NCBI GenBank assembly: GCA_913777615.1
Contig: CAJYTK010000013.1
Span: 1-64,000, forward strand
DNA length: 64,000 nt
Direction of reading: 5' to 3'
DNA from: an uncultured Agrobacterium sp.
GTDB lineage: Bacteria; Pseudomonadota; Alphaproteobacteria; Rhizobiales; Rhizobiaceae
Shown: piece by piece, positions 9,923 through 18,610 of the stretch
Position numbering within the stretch: position 1 is the stretch's first letter
Layout: each line of letters begins with the position of its first letter
Translations under genes and position numbers: made by a program
Notes under the pieces: model-generated
Told to the model about the DNA's origin: nothing
Database searches by the model: none
What the model saw: only the letters and a program-made list of their open reading frames with translations

Positions 9923-10402
9923 ATGAAACTCAATGAAATCAGAGACAACGAAGGCGCCACCAAGGACCGTATCCGCGTAGGTCGCGGTATTGGTTCCGGC
10001 AAGGGCAAGACCGGTGGTCGCGGCGTCAAGGGTCAGAAGGCTCGTTCGGGCGTTGCTATCAACGGCTTCGAAGGCGGTCAGATGCCAATCTACCGTCGTC
10101 TGCCGAAGCGCGGCTTCAACAACATCTTCGCTTCCGAATACGTCACCGTTTCTCTCGGTCGCGTTCAGGCTGCTATCGATGCTGGAAAGTTGGACGCCAA
10201 GGCAACGGTTGATGCCGCTGCTCTCAAGGCTGCTGGTGTTATCCGTCGTCCCAAGGACGGCGTTCGCATCCTGGCCGATGGCGAGCTTAAGGCAAAGGTG
10301 GCTTTCGAAGTCGCTGGCGCTTCCAAGCCTGCTCTTGAAAAAATCGAGAAGGCTGGTGGTTCCATCAAGCTTCTCGTTGTTGCGCCGGAAGCTTCCGAGT
10401 AA
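9923..10402 (+). CDS. rplO: 50S ribosomal protein L15
   Basis: L15 is an assembly protein that contacts many regions of 23S rRNA. The 159 residues show the glycine-rich basic N-terminus ([20 protein letters not shown]) and the C-terminal [16 protein letters not shown] signature. It is followed at once by a strong intrinsic terminator, so secY downstream is probably transcribed largely from its own promoter. Confidence 0.98.
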   Translation: MKLNEIRDNEGATKDRIRVGRGIGSGKGKTGGRGVKGQKARSGVAINGFEGGQMPIYRRLPKRGFNNIFASEYVTVSLGRVQAAIDAGKLDAKATVDAAALKAAGVIRRPKDGVRILADGELKAKVAFEVAGASKPALEKIEKAGGSIKLLVVAPEASE

Positions 10403-10415
10403 TATATGGTGTCTG

Positions 10416-10450
10416 AACGCCCGGGGTGTTTCGCCCCGGGCGTTTCTCTT
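10416..10450 (+). terminator. Intrinsic terminator after rplO
   Basis: A GC-rich stem of about 12 bp pairs AACGCCCGGGG with CCCCGGGCGTT around a short loop (TGTTTCG) and is followed by TCTCTTT. It separates the ribosomal genes from secY. Confidence 0.8.
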
Positions 10451-10759
10451 TACGCTACGTAAGTCTTTGAAAATCTAATCGATTTGACGGATCTGCGCAG
10501 CGACTCATTGCGACTTTGCATGTCTCGCGCTCAAAATGCCGCAGCTTGCAGCGCAAGTGAGAGCCTCACAGTTCTTGAACCCCTTTGACCTTGAACTCGG
10601 TAGGGGGGGGGGATAGGACATACGAAAACAAGGGTGAGGCATGATTGCGGCGCAACAGTCGCTTTCCGTCCGAAGCCCGGTTTTTGAACCAGTATCTTTA
10701 TGGACCCTGCCGGAGACGCCGTTCACCGTGCTGCTGGACAGGGTCATGCGGAGAATTTT
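10451..10759 (+). promoter_or_regulatory. secY leader with a ten-G tract
   Basis: These 309 bases hold no supported gene. A run of ten G lies at 10603-10612. A possible promoter reads TTGAAC (10591-10596), 17 bases containing the G-run, then TAGGAC (10614-10619); the -10 match is poor. GGAG at 10750-10753 is the secY ribosome binding site. Confidence 0.35.
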
Positions 10760-12100
10760 ATGGCTTCAGCAGCGGAACAACTGGCCTCAAACCTGAATTT
10801 TTCGACCTTCGCCAAGGCTGAAGATCTGAAAAAGCGTCTCTGGTTTACCCTTGCCGCACTTCTCGTCTATCGTCTCGGCACGCATATTCCGCTTCCTGGT
10901 CTAAATCCGGAAGCCTATGCCCAGGCGTTCCGCGGTCAGGCGAATGGCATTCTCGGCCTCTTCAATATGTTTGCGGGTGGCGCTGTCGAGCGCATGGCGA
11001 TCTTTGCGCTTGGCATCATGCCTTACATCTCCGCTTCGATTATCGTGCAGTTGATGACCTCGGTCGTTCCATCGCTCGAAGCGTTGAAGAAGGAAGGCGA
11101 AGCAGGCCGCAAGATCATCAACCAGTACACGCGCTACGGAACCGTGCTGCTTGGCACGCTGCAGGCTTACGGCATCGCCGTTGGTCTAGAGAGTGGTGCC
11201 GGCCTCGTTGTCGATCCGGGCTGGTTCTTCCGCGTTTCTACCGTCATCACGCTGCTCGGCGGCACGATGTTCCTGATGTGGCTTGGCGAGCAGATCACGT
11301 CTCGCGGTATCGGCAACGGTATCTCGCTGATCATCTTCGCTGGTATTGCTGCAGGCTTGCCGAAGGCTTTGGCCGGTACGCTTGAACTCGGTCGTACGGG
11401 TGCGTTGTCGACAACTCTGATCCTCACGGTCGTTATCGTCGCCATCCTGGTGATCGCGCTGATCGTCTTTGTTGAACGCGCCCAGCGCCGTCTCTTGATT
11501 CAATATCCGAAGCGTCAGGTCGGTAACCGCATGTTCCAGGGCGACACGTCGCACCTGCCGCTCAAGCTCAACACGGCTGGCGTTATTCCTGCGATCTTCG
11601 CGTCCTCGCTGTTGCTTCTGCCGGCAACGGCTGCGGGCTTTACCAACAGCACGAACCTTCCCGGCTGGGCGACGACGATCATCTCGTCCCTTCAGCACGG
11701 CCAGCCGCTCTTCATGCTGTTCTACGGCCTGTTGATCGCGTTCTTTGCCTTCTTCTACACGGCGATCGTGTTCAATCCGAAGGACACGGCCGACAATCTG
11801 AAAAAGCATGGCGGCTTCATTCCTGGCATTCGCCCTGGCGAGCGCACCGCAGAGTACATCGACTACGTGCTGACGCGCATCACGGTCGTCGGTGCAATTT
11901 ATCTTGTCTTCGTCTGTATCCTTCCTGAGACACTTATTGCCCGTACAGGCATACCGTTAGCCCTTGGTGGTACTTCGCTTTTGATCGTAGTCAGTGTAAC
12001 TCTGGATACTGTTGCGCAAATCCAGGGCCACCTGATTGCCCAGCAATATGAGGGGCTGATCAAGAAATCGAAACTGCGTGGAGGAAAGAGGGGACGATGA
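10760..12100 (+). CDS. secY: Protein translocase subunit SecY
   Basis: SecY forms the membrane channel of the Sec translocon with SecE and SecG. The frame is open from 10700, but the start at 10760 ([20 protein letters not shown]) has GGAG upstream and gives 446 residues, the normal length. About ten hydrophobic segments are seen. Family signatures include [19 protein letters not shown] in the first segment region, [14 protein letters not shown] in the second, and [15 protein letters not shown]. The plug region and the positively charged loop [15 protein letters not shown] are present. It overlaps adk by four bases (ATGA). Confidence 0.98.
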   Translation: MASAAEQLASNLNFSTFAKAEDLKKRLWFTLAALLVYRLGTHIPLPGLNPEAYAQAFRGQANGILGLFNMFAGGAVERMAIFALGIMPYISASIIVQLMTSVVPSLEALKKEGEAGRKIINQYTRYGTVLLGTLQAYGIAVGLESGAGLVVDPGWFFRVSTVITLLGGTMFLMWLGEQITSRGIGNGISLIIFAGIAAGLPKALAGTLELGRTGALSTTLILTVVIVAILVIALIVFVERAQRRLLIQYPKRQVGNRMFQGDTSHLPLKLNTAGVIPAIFASSLLLLPATAAGFTNSTNLPGWATTIISSLQHGQPLFMLFYGLLIAFFAFFYTAIVFNPKDTADNLKKHGGFIPGIRPGERTAEYIDYVLTRITVVGAIYLVFVCILPETLIARTGIPLALGGTSLLIVVSVTLDTVAQIQGHLIAQQYEGLIKKSKLRGGKRGR

Positions 12101-12711
12101 GACTGATATTTTTGGGACCGCCAGGTGCAGGCAAGGGAACACAGGCCAAGCGTTTGACGGACAAGTACGGCATTCCGCAGCTTTCCACCGGCGATATGCT
12201 GCGTGCGGCTGTGACTGCGGGAACGGACATCGGCAAGCGCGCCAAGGCGGTGATGGATGCCGGTGGTCTCGTGTCGGACGATATCGTCAACCAGATCGTT
12301 TCGGAGCGGATCGAGCAGGCTGACTGTGCGAAGGGCTTCATCCTCGATGGTTACCCGCGCACCGTGCCGCAAGCCAAGGCGCTGAGCGAAAACCTCCAGC
12401 AGAAGAACATTCAGCTGGATGCCGTCATCGAGCTCAAGGTAGACGAAGAGGCGCTGGTGCGCCGAATCGAAAACCGTGTGGCTGAGACGGTCGCGGCTGG
12501 TGGTACGGTTCGTTCGGACGACAATCCCGAATCGTTCCGCAAGCGCCTCTCCGAATATCGTGAGAAGACAGCGCCGCTGTCCGAATACTACCGCGAGCAG
12601 GGTGAGCTCGTTGTACTGGACGGCATGGCGGATGTCGATGCGGTCACTGCCGCAATCGCGGGTGCCTTGGAAAAGGACAACAGCCCGGCAGCTTCTGCTG
12701 CGCGGATCTAA
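12097..12711 (+). CDS. adk: Adenylate kinase, short-LID form
   Basis: Adk converts ATP and AMP to two ADP. The 204-residue product has the P-loop GPPGAGKGT at residues 7-15, the AMP-binding STGDMLR and the [10 protein letters not shown] signature. The LID between the RRIENR and [13 protein letters not shown] blocks is short, with no cysteines, so this is the short form without the zinc-type insertion common in other bacteria. It is coupled to secY by a four-base overlap, an arrangement common to many bacteria. A 224-base gap follows. Confidence 0.97.
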   Translation: MRLIFLGPPGAGKGTQAKRLTDKYGIPQLSTGDMLRAAVTAGTDIGKRAKAVMDAGGLVSDDIVNQIVSERIEQADCAKGFILDGYPRTVPQAKALSENLQQKNIQLDAVIELKVDEEALVRRIENRVAETVAAGGTVRSDDNPESFRKRLSEYREKTAPLSEYYREQGELVVLDGMADVDAVTAAIAGALEKDNSPAASAARI

Positions 12712-12935
12712 AGAATCTTGGCGGGGCCGGTTGCTTTTTTGAACCGATTCCGTTAAACACCGCGCCAACTCGCGACAACCCAAGCGACTGGCGCGGATTT
12801 TCCTTTAGGGAAGGAAAGTCCGGGTTCGGTCGTTTTGACTTGTGACGAACAGGAATTTGAACTGGCGGCAGCATCGTGCCGCTCAAATGGAAGCACCACT
12901 TGCCGGATGGCAACTGGAACGCAAGGAGAATAGAC

Positions 12936-13304
12936 GTGGCACGTATCGCTGGCGTCAACATCCCGACGGCTAAGCGCGTTGTTATCGCTTTGACCTACAT
13001 TCACGGGATCGGTCCGAAATTCGCGCAGGAAATCATGGACAAGGTTGGTCTCTCGGCCGACAAGCGCGTTCATCAGCTGACGGACGCCGAAGTCCTTCAG
13101 ATCCGCGAAACGATCGACCGCGATTATCAGGTCGAGGGTGATCTTCGTCGCGAAACCGCGATGAACATCAAGCGCCTCATGGATCTTGGCTGCTACCGTG
13201 GCCTGCGCCACCGCCGTGGCCTTCCGGTTCGCGGTCAGCGCACGCACACCAACGCTCGTACCCGCAAGGGTCCGGCGAAGGCTATCGCGGGTAAGAAGAA
13301 GTAA
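12936..13304 (+). CDS. rpsM: 30S ribosomal protein S13
   Basis: S13 contacts the P-site tRNA and the large subunit from the head of the 30S. The frame is open from 12876, but the conserved start [20 protein letters not shown] needs the GTG at 12936, which has AAGGAG nine bases upstream. That gives the usual 122 residues. The C-terminal basic [20 protein letters not shown] is characteristic. It starts the alpha operon here. Confidence 0.98.
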   Translation: MARIAGVNIPTAKRVVIALTYIHGIGPKFAQEIMDKVGLSADKRVHQLTDAEVLQIRETIDRDYQVEGDLRRETAMNIKRLMDLGCYRGLRHRRGLPVRGQRTHTNARTRKGPAKAIAGKKK

Positions 13305-13325
13305 TTTTCCGTTCATACGGAAGAG

Positions 13326-13355
13326 AAGGCTGGTGCGAACCGCGCCAGCCTTTCT
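13326..13355 (+). terminator. Hairpin between rpsM and rpsK
   Basis: AAGGCTGG (13326-13333) pairs with CCAGCCTT (13345-13352) around a partly complementary GCG/CGC centre, followed by TCT. Terminator-like but with a short T-tail. Confidence 0.5.
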
Positions 13356-13441
13356 GAGTTTGGCGCAATGCTCGCAAGCGGGTTGCGCGCCGGTGTAGCC
13401 GCTGGTGTTACGGCGGTGAAGAGATCAATGAAAGGACTATC

Positions 13442-13831
13442 ATGGCCAAGGAAGCCACACGCGTTCGCCGTCGCGAACGTAAAAATATCACGTCGGGTGT
13501 AGCGCACGTCAACTCGACCTTCAACAACACGATGATCACCATCACCGACGCACAGGGCAACGCGATTGCCTGGTCGTCCGCTGGTGCCAAGGGCTTCAAG
13601 GGTTCGCGTAAGTCTACCCCGTTTGCTGCCCAGATCGCTGCTGAAGATTGCGCCAAGAAGGCTCAGGAACACGGCATGAAGTCGCTTGAGGTCGAGGTTT
13701 GCGGTCCGGGTTCGGGTCGTGAATCCGCACTTCGCGCTCTGCAGGCTGCTGGTTTCCTCATCACCTCCATCCGCGACGTGACGCCGATCCCGCATAACGG
13801 TTGCCGCCCGCGCAAGAAGCGCCGCGTCTAA
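13442..13831 (+). CDS. rpsK: 30S ribosomal protein S11
   Basis: S11 lies on the platform of the small subunit near the E-site mRNA. The 129 residues contain the family blocks [40 protein letters not shown] and the C-terminal [27 protein letters not shown] precedes the ATG. In Escherichia coli rpsD follows; here the next gene is rpoA. Confidence 0.98.
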   Translation: MAKEATRVRRRERKNITSGVAHVNSTFNNTMITITDAQGNAIAWSSAGAKGFKGSRKSTPFAAQIAAEDCAKKAQEHGMKSLEVEVCGPGSGRESALRALQAAGFLITSIRDVTPIPHNGCRPRKKRRV

Positions 13832-13846
13832 CGCGTTCTGTCTGGA

Positions 13847-13877
13847 GGTTCCGCCTTTCCATCGGTCTGGCGGAATT
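13847..13877 (+). terminator. Hairpin between rpsK and rpoA
   Basis: TTCCGCC (13847-13853) pairs with GGCGGAA (13867-13873) and is followed by TTTTC. It lies at the site where rpsD would be found in enterobacteria. Probably a partial terminator or attenuator. Confidence 0.5.
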
Positions 13878-14016
13878 TTCGCGTAATCGGCGTGTGGTTG
13901 CCGGCGTGGCCGGTGTGCTTACGCTTGAAACCCTCCGATGAACCGTTTCGGTTCCTCTCGGTGATCATGCTCGGTCCGCCACGATTGAATGGTGGCGGCG
14001 AACGGAAGGTTTAAAG

Positions 14017-15027
14017 ATGATTCAAAAGAATTGGCAGGAACTGATCAAGCCGAACAAGGTCGAGTTCACGTCCTCCAGCCGCACCAAGGCAACGCTTGTT
14101 GCTGAGCCGCTGGAACGTGGCTTCGGTCTCACGCTCGGCAACGCGCTTCGTCGCGTTCTCCTGTCGTCTCTGCGTGGCGCCGCTGTGACTGCCGTGCAGA
14201 TTGACGGCGTTCTGCATGAATTCTCCTCCATCCCCGGCGTTCGGGAAGATGTGACGGACATCGTGCTCAATATCAAGGAAATCGCCATCAAGATGGACGG
14301 CGATGATTCCAAGCGCATGGTCGTGCGCAAGCAGGGCCCAGGTGCCGTTACCGCTGGCGATATCCAGACGGTTGGCGACATTGAGATACTAAACCCTGAC
14401 CATGTTATCTGCACGCTCGACGATGGCGCTGAAATCCGGATGGAATTCACCGTCAACAACGGCAAGGGCTACGTGCCTGCAGAACGCAACCGCGCGGAAG
14501 ATGCTCCGATCGGCCTCATCCCTGTGGACAGCCTTTATTCTCCGGTCAAGAAAGTGTCCTACAAGGTTGAAAACACCCGTGAAGGCCAGGTTCTCGACTA
14601 TGACAAGCTGATCATGACGATCGAGACCAACGGTTCGGTATCCGGCGAAGATGCCGTTGCCTTCGCCGCTCGTATCCTTCAGGACCAGCTTGGCGTCTTC
14701 GTCAACTTCGACGAGCCGCAGAAGGAAGCTGAAGAAGAATCGGTTACGGAACTGGCGTTCAACCCGGCACTTCTCAAGAAGGTCGACGAGCTTGAGCTGT
14801 CCGTTCGTTCGGCAAACTGCCTGAAGAACGACAACATCGTCTACATCGGCGACCTGATCCAGAAGACGGAAGCCGAAATGCTTCGCACGCCAAACTTCGG
14901 TCGCAAGTCGCTCAACGAAATCAAGGAAGTTCTCGCTTCCATGGGTCTGCATCTCGGCATGGAAGTGCCTGCATGGCCGCCAGAGAACATCGAAGATCTC
15001 GCCAAGCGTTACGAAGACCAATACTAA
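14017..15027 (+). CDS. rpoA: DNA-directed RNA polymerase alpha subunit
   Basis: Alpha dimers nucleate RNA polymerase assembly. The 336-residue product has the N-terminal dimerisation domain ([20 protein letters not shown]) to about residue 235, a linker rich in glutamate (KEAEEESV) and the C-terminal domain, which binds UP elements and activators ([16 protein letters not shown] and [17 protein letters not shown]). Length is normal. AAGGT precedes the ATG. rplQ follows after 117 bases. Confidence 0.98.
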   Translation: MIQKNWQELIKPNKVEFTSSSRTKATLVAEPLERGFGLTLGNALRRVLLSSLRGAAVTAVQIDGVLHEFSSIPGVREDVTDIVLNIKEIAIKMDGDDSKRMVVRKQGPGAVTAGDIQTVGDIEILNPDHVICTLDDGAEIRMEFTVNNGKGYVPAERNRAEDAPIGLIPVDSLYSPVKKVSYKVENTREGQVLDYDKLIMTIETNGSVSGEDAVAFAARILQDQLGVFVNFDEPQKEAEEESVTELAFNPALLKKVDELELSVRSANCLKNDNIVYIGDLIQKTEAEMLRTPNFGRKSLNEIKEVLASMGLHLGMEVPAWPPENIEDLAKRYEDQY

Positions 15028-15144
15028 CAAAGAAAAGGCAGGCCCTTAAAGACTGCCTTTCCCCGTCAAACAGCAGACCAGTCGTCTGCATGTGCCAGGA
15101 AACGGCAGGACCGTATAGGAAACCTGCACTAAAGGAGAATAGCA

Positions 15145-15570
15145 ATGCGCCACGGAAATTCAGGCCGCAAGCTCAATAGAACCGCCAGCCACCGCAAGGC
15201 AATGTTTGCCAACATGGCTGCTTCGCTCATTACTCATGAGCAGATCGTCACCACTCTGCCAAAGGCGAAGGAAATTCGCCCGATCGTAGAAAAGCTGGTT
15301 ACGCTCGGCAAGCGCGGCGACTTGCACGCTCGTCGTCAGGCCATCTCGCAGATCAAGGATCAGGACGCTGTCCGTAAGCTCTTTGACGCGATTGCAACCC
15401 GTTACGCGAACCGTAACGGCGGCTACATCCGCATCATGAAGGCTGGCTTCCGCCAGGGCGACAACGCAGCTCTGGCTGTCGTTGAGTTCGTTGAGCGCGA
15501 CGTCGATGCCAAGGGCGCAGCCGACAAGGCTCGCGTGGCTGCTGAGACTGCTGCTGCTGAAGCTGCGTAA
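15145..15570 (+). CDS. rplQ: 50S ribosomal protein L17
   Basis: L17 lies at the tunnel exit side of the large subunit. The 141 residues begin [20 protein letters not shown] and include [19 protein letters not shown]. The C-terminal end is alanine-rich (AAAEAA), an extension commonly seen in rhizobia. AAAGGAG is the ribosome binding site. A strong terminator follows, closing the ribosomal cluster. Confidence 0.98.
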   Translation: MRHGNSGRKLNRTASHRKAMFANMAASLITHEQIVTTLPKAKEIRPIVEKLVTLGKRGDLHARRQAISQIKDQDAVRKLFDAIATRYANRNGGYIRIMKAGFRQGDNAALAVVEFVERDVDAKGAADKARVAAETAAAEAA

Positions 15571-15599
15571 GCCTCACGCTTAAGCATGGACATCTAAAG

Positions 15600-15628
15600 A
15601 ACCGGGTGAGCGATCACCCGGTTTTTTT
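15600..15628 (+). terminator. Intrinsic terminator after rplQ
   Basis: ACCGGGTGA pairs with TCACCCGGT around a short loop and is followed by seven T. This is the end of the ribosomal transcription unit. Confidence 0.9.
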
Positions 15629-16070
15629 ATGTCTATTCATGCGTCCGATGGCAGCCAGCTTGGAACGCCGCGGATTATGGTGAGCGCTGTCTGCTGTATA
15701 TATAGTTTCGTCGGGCGATCACTTGGTGGTGAGGTACCGCTGCGCGTCTGAAGTCGTAGAGCATGTTGCGCAAAGGTGTGGAGAGGTTTCACGATCAGGG
15801 AATGTGACCAACGAGGTGCTAAGCGTAGCGAGCGAACTGACGCCTCGTTCACGACGGTAGGCGTATACGTCCTACGTCGCTCGCGGACCGCTATAAGGGC
15901 CAAGATCGAGGGCTAGGGGCGCCGCTACATTCCAGCGGGATTCGGCGAATGCGTGTCGTTTAAGAATCGTGAGTAGGTAGAGCCATGGACCGGTTCGTTT
16001 CCCATTCACAAAGCCCGGATTTATTTCGCGAAGCCGCTGTCGATCAGAGCCTGTTGAACAGACCGATGGG
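15629..16070. repeat. Non-coding stretch with nested inverted repeats, repeat-like
   Basis: No credible gene is seen in these 440 bases; the open frame at 15637-15903 has no family features. The stretch from about 15758 (GAGCATGTTGCGCAAAGGTG) resembles a motif that recurs between genes in rhizobial genomes, from memory and not checked. It is followed by AACGAGG (15810-15816) paired with CCTCGTT (15843-15849), and by GTAGG/CCTAC arms around CGTATACG near 15858-15876. This could be a diverged intergenic repeat or a structured RNA. Confidence 0.4.
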
Positions 16071-16445
16071 TTATAGCGTGTCCTGATAGCGCGTATCGCA
16101 CTGCTGGACGAAGCGTGTCATCACTTCCGGCTCCTTGGCGAAGAGCACGGACATGGTGTCGACGTGCTTTTGCAGATAGGCCGATGCTTCTGCTTTTGTG
16201 CGCCTGTTTTCTTCAAACGACGCTCTCGCTCTCGTCGCAAGCTTGTTGAACTTGCTGTCGTACTCGGCAGCTTTGGCTTGGATTTTTGCAGACTTACCGC
16301 TGTCCTTCAGTGCGTGCGCGTTGATGATAAAAGTCGCGCTGCATTGAAACAGATAGTCCGTTTCCGATGGTCCGGGCTTGATGTTGGCTGCGAAAGCCGA
16401 GGATGCCGAGACGCTTGCCAAAAGCACGAGGACGCCGATACGCAA
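16071..16445 (-). CDS. Secreted protein of unknown function (124 aa)
   Basis: The product is not recognised as a named family. It starts at a TTG (16445) with AAGGAA seven bases upstream. Residues 1-20 form a signal peptide (RIGVLVLLASVSASSAFA) with cleavage expected after AFA, so the mature protein is about 104 residues and probably periplasmic. It has one cysteine near residue 34 (LFQCSAT) and one near the C-terminus (QQCDTRY), which could pair, and a charged, helical middle. It stands alone, reading back toward the ribosomal cluster. Confidence 0.7.
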   Translation of the reverse strand: MRIGVLVLLASVSASSAFAANIKPGPSETDYLFQCSATFIINAHALKDSGKSAKIQAKAAEYDSKFNKLATRARASFEENRRTKAEASAYLQKHVDTMSVLFAKEPEVMTRFVQQCDTRYQDTL

Positions 16446-16633
16446 CGCCGTTTCCTTTCCAAAAGAGAGGCAGACAAGTCATGTTCATCACGACAGCCTT
16501 CACGACGTCATATCGCTTGCCGTCAGAGGACAGCCAATCATCAGAGTAAGCTTGTTGCCTGATGCTGTAAATGACGGCTTTTAGTACGATTTTTGGGGGA
16601 GGGTCGTTAACCAGTTCGACGGGCGGTGCCGAA

Positions 16634-17503
16634 CTATTCGGGGATAAAAATCCTATACTTAATGTGTTTCAAATGGGCGACGATGGTGAAGGTCATGATG
16701 ACGAGAAGAGACCAGGAGCTCCATTTGCCGAGGCTGACTGCAGACCAAGCCCCAAGTTGGCTTGGGTAGCTCCAGATTGCGAAGAATGTCGAAATATTTT
16801 CGGCAAGCCAAACGAAGAAGCCGATCAGAATGAAAGAGAGCAAAAGCGGCATCTCCCGATCCCGGTCATAGGGCCGGTAGGTGACAGAGGTCCGGGCATA
16901 TAAGCCAAGAGCACAGGCGGCGATATACCAGCGATAATCCCCTATGAAGTGATGGGTGAAGAAGTTGGCATAGATCGCAAGCGCCATCAGCGTTGCCATC
17001 CAATAGGGCGGGTGATGCCGGATTCTGAGATCGAACAGCCTCCAAGCCTGAATGATATAGCTGCCGACTGCGGCATACATGAAGCCGGAAAACAGCGGCA
17101 CGCCATAAATCTTGCTGTATGCGAAGTCCTGGTAAGACCAGGACTGGATGGCGCTGGACGTCTTGAATAGTTCCAGGGCGAAGCCGACGATGTGGAACAG
17201 AAAGATCGCCTTGGCTTCATCGAGTGTTTCTAGTTTGCTCCAAATCATGAATATCTGGATGCCCAACGCAATGACGAGCAGAACATCGTAACGCGGAAGC
17301 ACAAAGAGGCCCGTGCGAGGTACCAGAAAGATCGACAGGAAGAACAGCCCCGCAAACATGCAGGCTCTGGCATTCTTGATGCCGAAATAGAGAAACTCGA
17401 CAATGAAGCGCCTGGTGCCGCTCAGACTTCCCCAGGGTCGCGCATCACAAAGATAGTTATCCAGAAACGATAGGCGGCTGGTTGGAAACGTTGCATCGGT
17501 CAT
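16634..17503 (-). CDS. DUF817 family integral membrane protein
   Basis: The 289-residue product has about eight hydrophobic segments and matches the DUF817 pattern as I recall it: EFLYFGIKNARACMFAGLFF near the N-terminus, FELFKTS-like FALELFKTSSAIQSWSY, and FFVWLAENISTFFAIWSYP near the end. Function is unknown for the family. The frame is open to 17587, but the ATG at 17503 (MTDATFPTSRLSFLDNYL) leaves room for a divergent promoter with the DUF2809 gene, which starts 64 bases away on the other strand. It lies in the inner membrane by inference. Confidence 0.85.
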   Translation of the reverse strand: MTDATFPTSRLSFLDNYLCDARPWGSLSGTRRFIVEFLYFGIKNARACMFAGLFFLSIFLVPRTGLFVLPRYDVLLVIALGIQIFMIWSKLETLDEAKAIFLFHIVGFALELFKTSSAIQSWSYQDFAYSKIYGVPLFSGFMYAAVGSYIIQAWRLFDLRIRHHPPYWMATLMALAIYANFFTHHFIGDYRWYIAACALGLYARTSVTYRPYDRDREMPLLLSFILIGFFVWLAENISTFFAIWSYPSQLGAWSAVSLGKWSSWSLLVIMTFTIVAHLKHIKYRIFIPE

Positions 17504-17567
17504 CAAAGCATGTGTCCTAGTTTGCCGACCGTTTGAGGTGGCGACAGAATCGACGTAAAGCGCGACG

Positions 17568-17978
17568 ATGACAATCGACAGTGGCAAATTTTATGCATCA
17601 CGCGTGTTGCTTTTTCTGGCCTGCATTCTGGTCATTTTGACGGGGCTTGCGCTGCGGCGCTATGGCTATGCGATCGGGCTCACGTTTCCCGTCGTCAAAT
17701 ATGGCGGCTCCGTTTTGTGGGGCGCGATGGCTTACCTGCTGATCGCGACGCTATTGGCCCGGCACAGAACGCCCCGTTTCGTTGTGGTCACGGCCTGTTG
17801 TATCGCCATTGCCGTTGAGTTGCTCCGGCTGGTGCATTTCCCCGCGCTGGACGCCTTCCGTGACACGGCTGCCGGCACCTTGCTGCTGGGCCGTGTCTTC
17901 TCACTTTGGAATATCGTTTGCTATCTGACTGGCATCGTGGTCGCGGCACGGATCATGAGGTGGTTCGTGAGACATTAG
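17568..17978 (+). CDS. DUF2809 family membrane protein
   Basis: The 136-residue product has four hydrophobic segments and the DUF2809 features GLALRRYGY, YGGSVLWGAMAYLL and the VELLRLVHFPALDAFRDT loop, with ALDAFR and LLGRVFSLWNI near the end. Function is unknown. It is divergent from the DUF817 gene, and its 3' end overlaps that of the convergent msrQ by 26 bases. The shared short upstream region suggests the two DUF genes are expressed together. Confidence 0.85.
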   Translation: MTIDSGKFYASRVLLFLACILVILTGLALRRYGYAIGLTFPVVKYGGSVLWGAMAYLLIATLLARHRTPRFVVVTACCIAIAVELLRLVHFPALDAFRDTAAGTLLLGRVFSLWNIVCYLTGIVVAARIMRWFVRH

Positions 17979-18609
17979 CAGCTCTCTTTGCCCTACGGCG
18001 CGCCATGATGGTCGGCCGGATCAGGCGGTAGCCGAGCAGAACGACAGCGAGCGTGATGTAAAAGATCGGCTCCAATGTCAGACTTTTGCGCGCCAGAACG
18101 AAATGTAAAACGGCGACGATCAGCACCGGATAAGCTAGTTTGTGGAGCGTATTCCAGCGGGAACCAAGCCTACGGATGGACCAGCGATTAGAAGTCAGTG
18201 CCAGTGGAATGAGCATGGCTAACCCTGCCATGCCAAGCATGATGTACGGACGTTTAAGAATATCTCCGATGATGGAGCTGAAGATAAGTCCTCGGTCTAG
18301 TGTCAGATAGACTGCGAAGTGGGCCAGCACGTAATAGAACGCCAGCAAGCCCAGTGCGCGGCGATAGGCGATAAGGTTGATATTGAACAGGTCACGCAAT
18401 GGCGTGACGATCAATCCAAGGCACAGAAACCTTAGAGCCCATATGCCAAGCAGGTGCTCGAAATCCTTCACGGGATTGAAGCCGAGCCCCCCTGTCGCAG
18501 CGAGGTAGAAATACCAGAGGCCTGGACAGAGGCCAAGGATGTAAAGCGCCCAAATGGCAGCGGGCTGATAGCGTTTGGGGAGCGATGGCAAGGGCAGGGC
18601 AAATGCCAT
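17953..18609 (-). CDS. msrQ: MsrQ, haem-binding membrane subunit of methionine sulfoxide reductase
   Basis: MsrQ (formerly YedZ) passes electrons from the inner membrane to periplasmic MsrP, which repairs oxidised methionine. The 218-residue product has six hydrophobic segments and belongs to the ferric reductase-like family; histidines suited to haem binding lie in YVLAHFAVYLTLD, in NTLHKLAYPVLIVAVLHFVL, and in the loop between. It starts one base after the msrP stop, so the two are one operon. The other end overlaps DUF2809 in convergent orientation. Confidence 0.93.
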   Translation of the reverse strand: MAFALPLPSLPKRYQPAAIWALYILGLCPGLWYFYLAATGGLGFNPVKDFEHLLGIWALRFLCLGLIVTPLRDLFNINLIAYRRALGLLAFYYVLAHFAVYLTLDRGLIFSSIIGDILKRPYIMLGMAGLAMLIPLALTSNRWSIRRLGSRWNTLHKLAYPVLIVAVLHFVLARKSLTLEPIFYITLAVVLLGYRLIRPTIMARRRAKRAANVSRTTS

Positions 18610-18610
18610 G

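Noticed and set aside
15637-15903. An 88-residue frame on the minus strand
   Set aside because: No ribosome binding site, no family features, and it falls in the structured repeat-like region.
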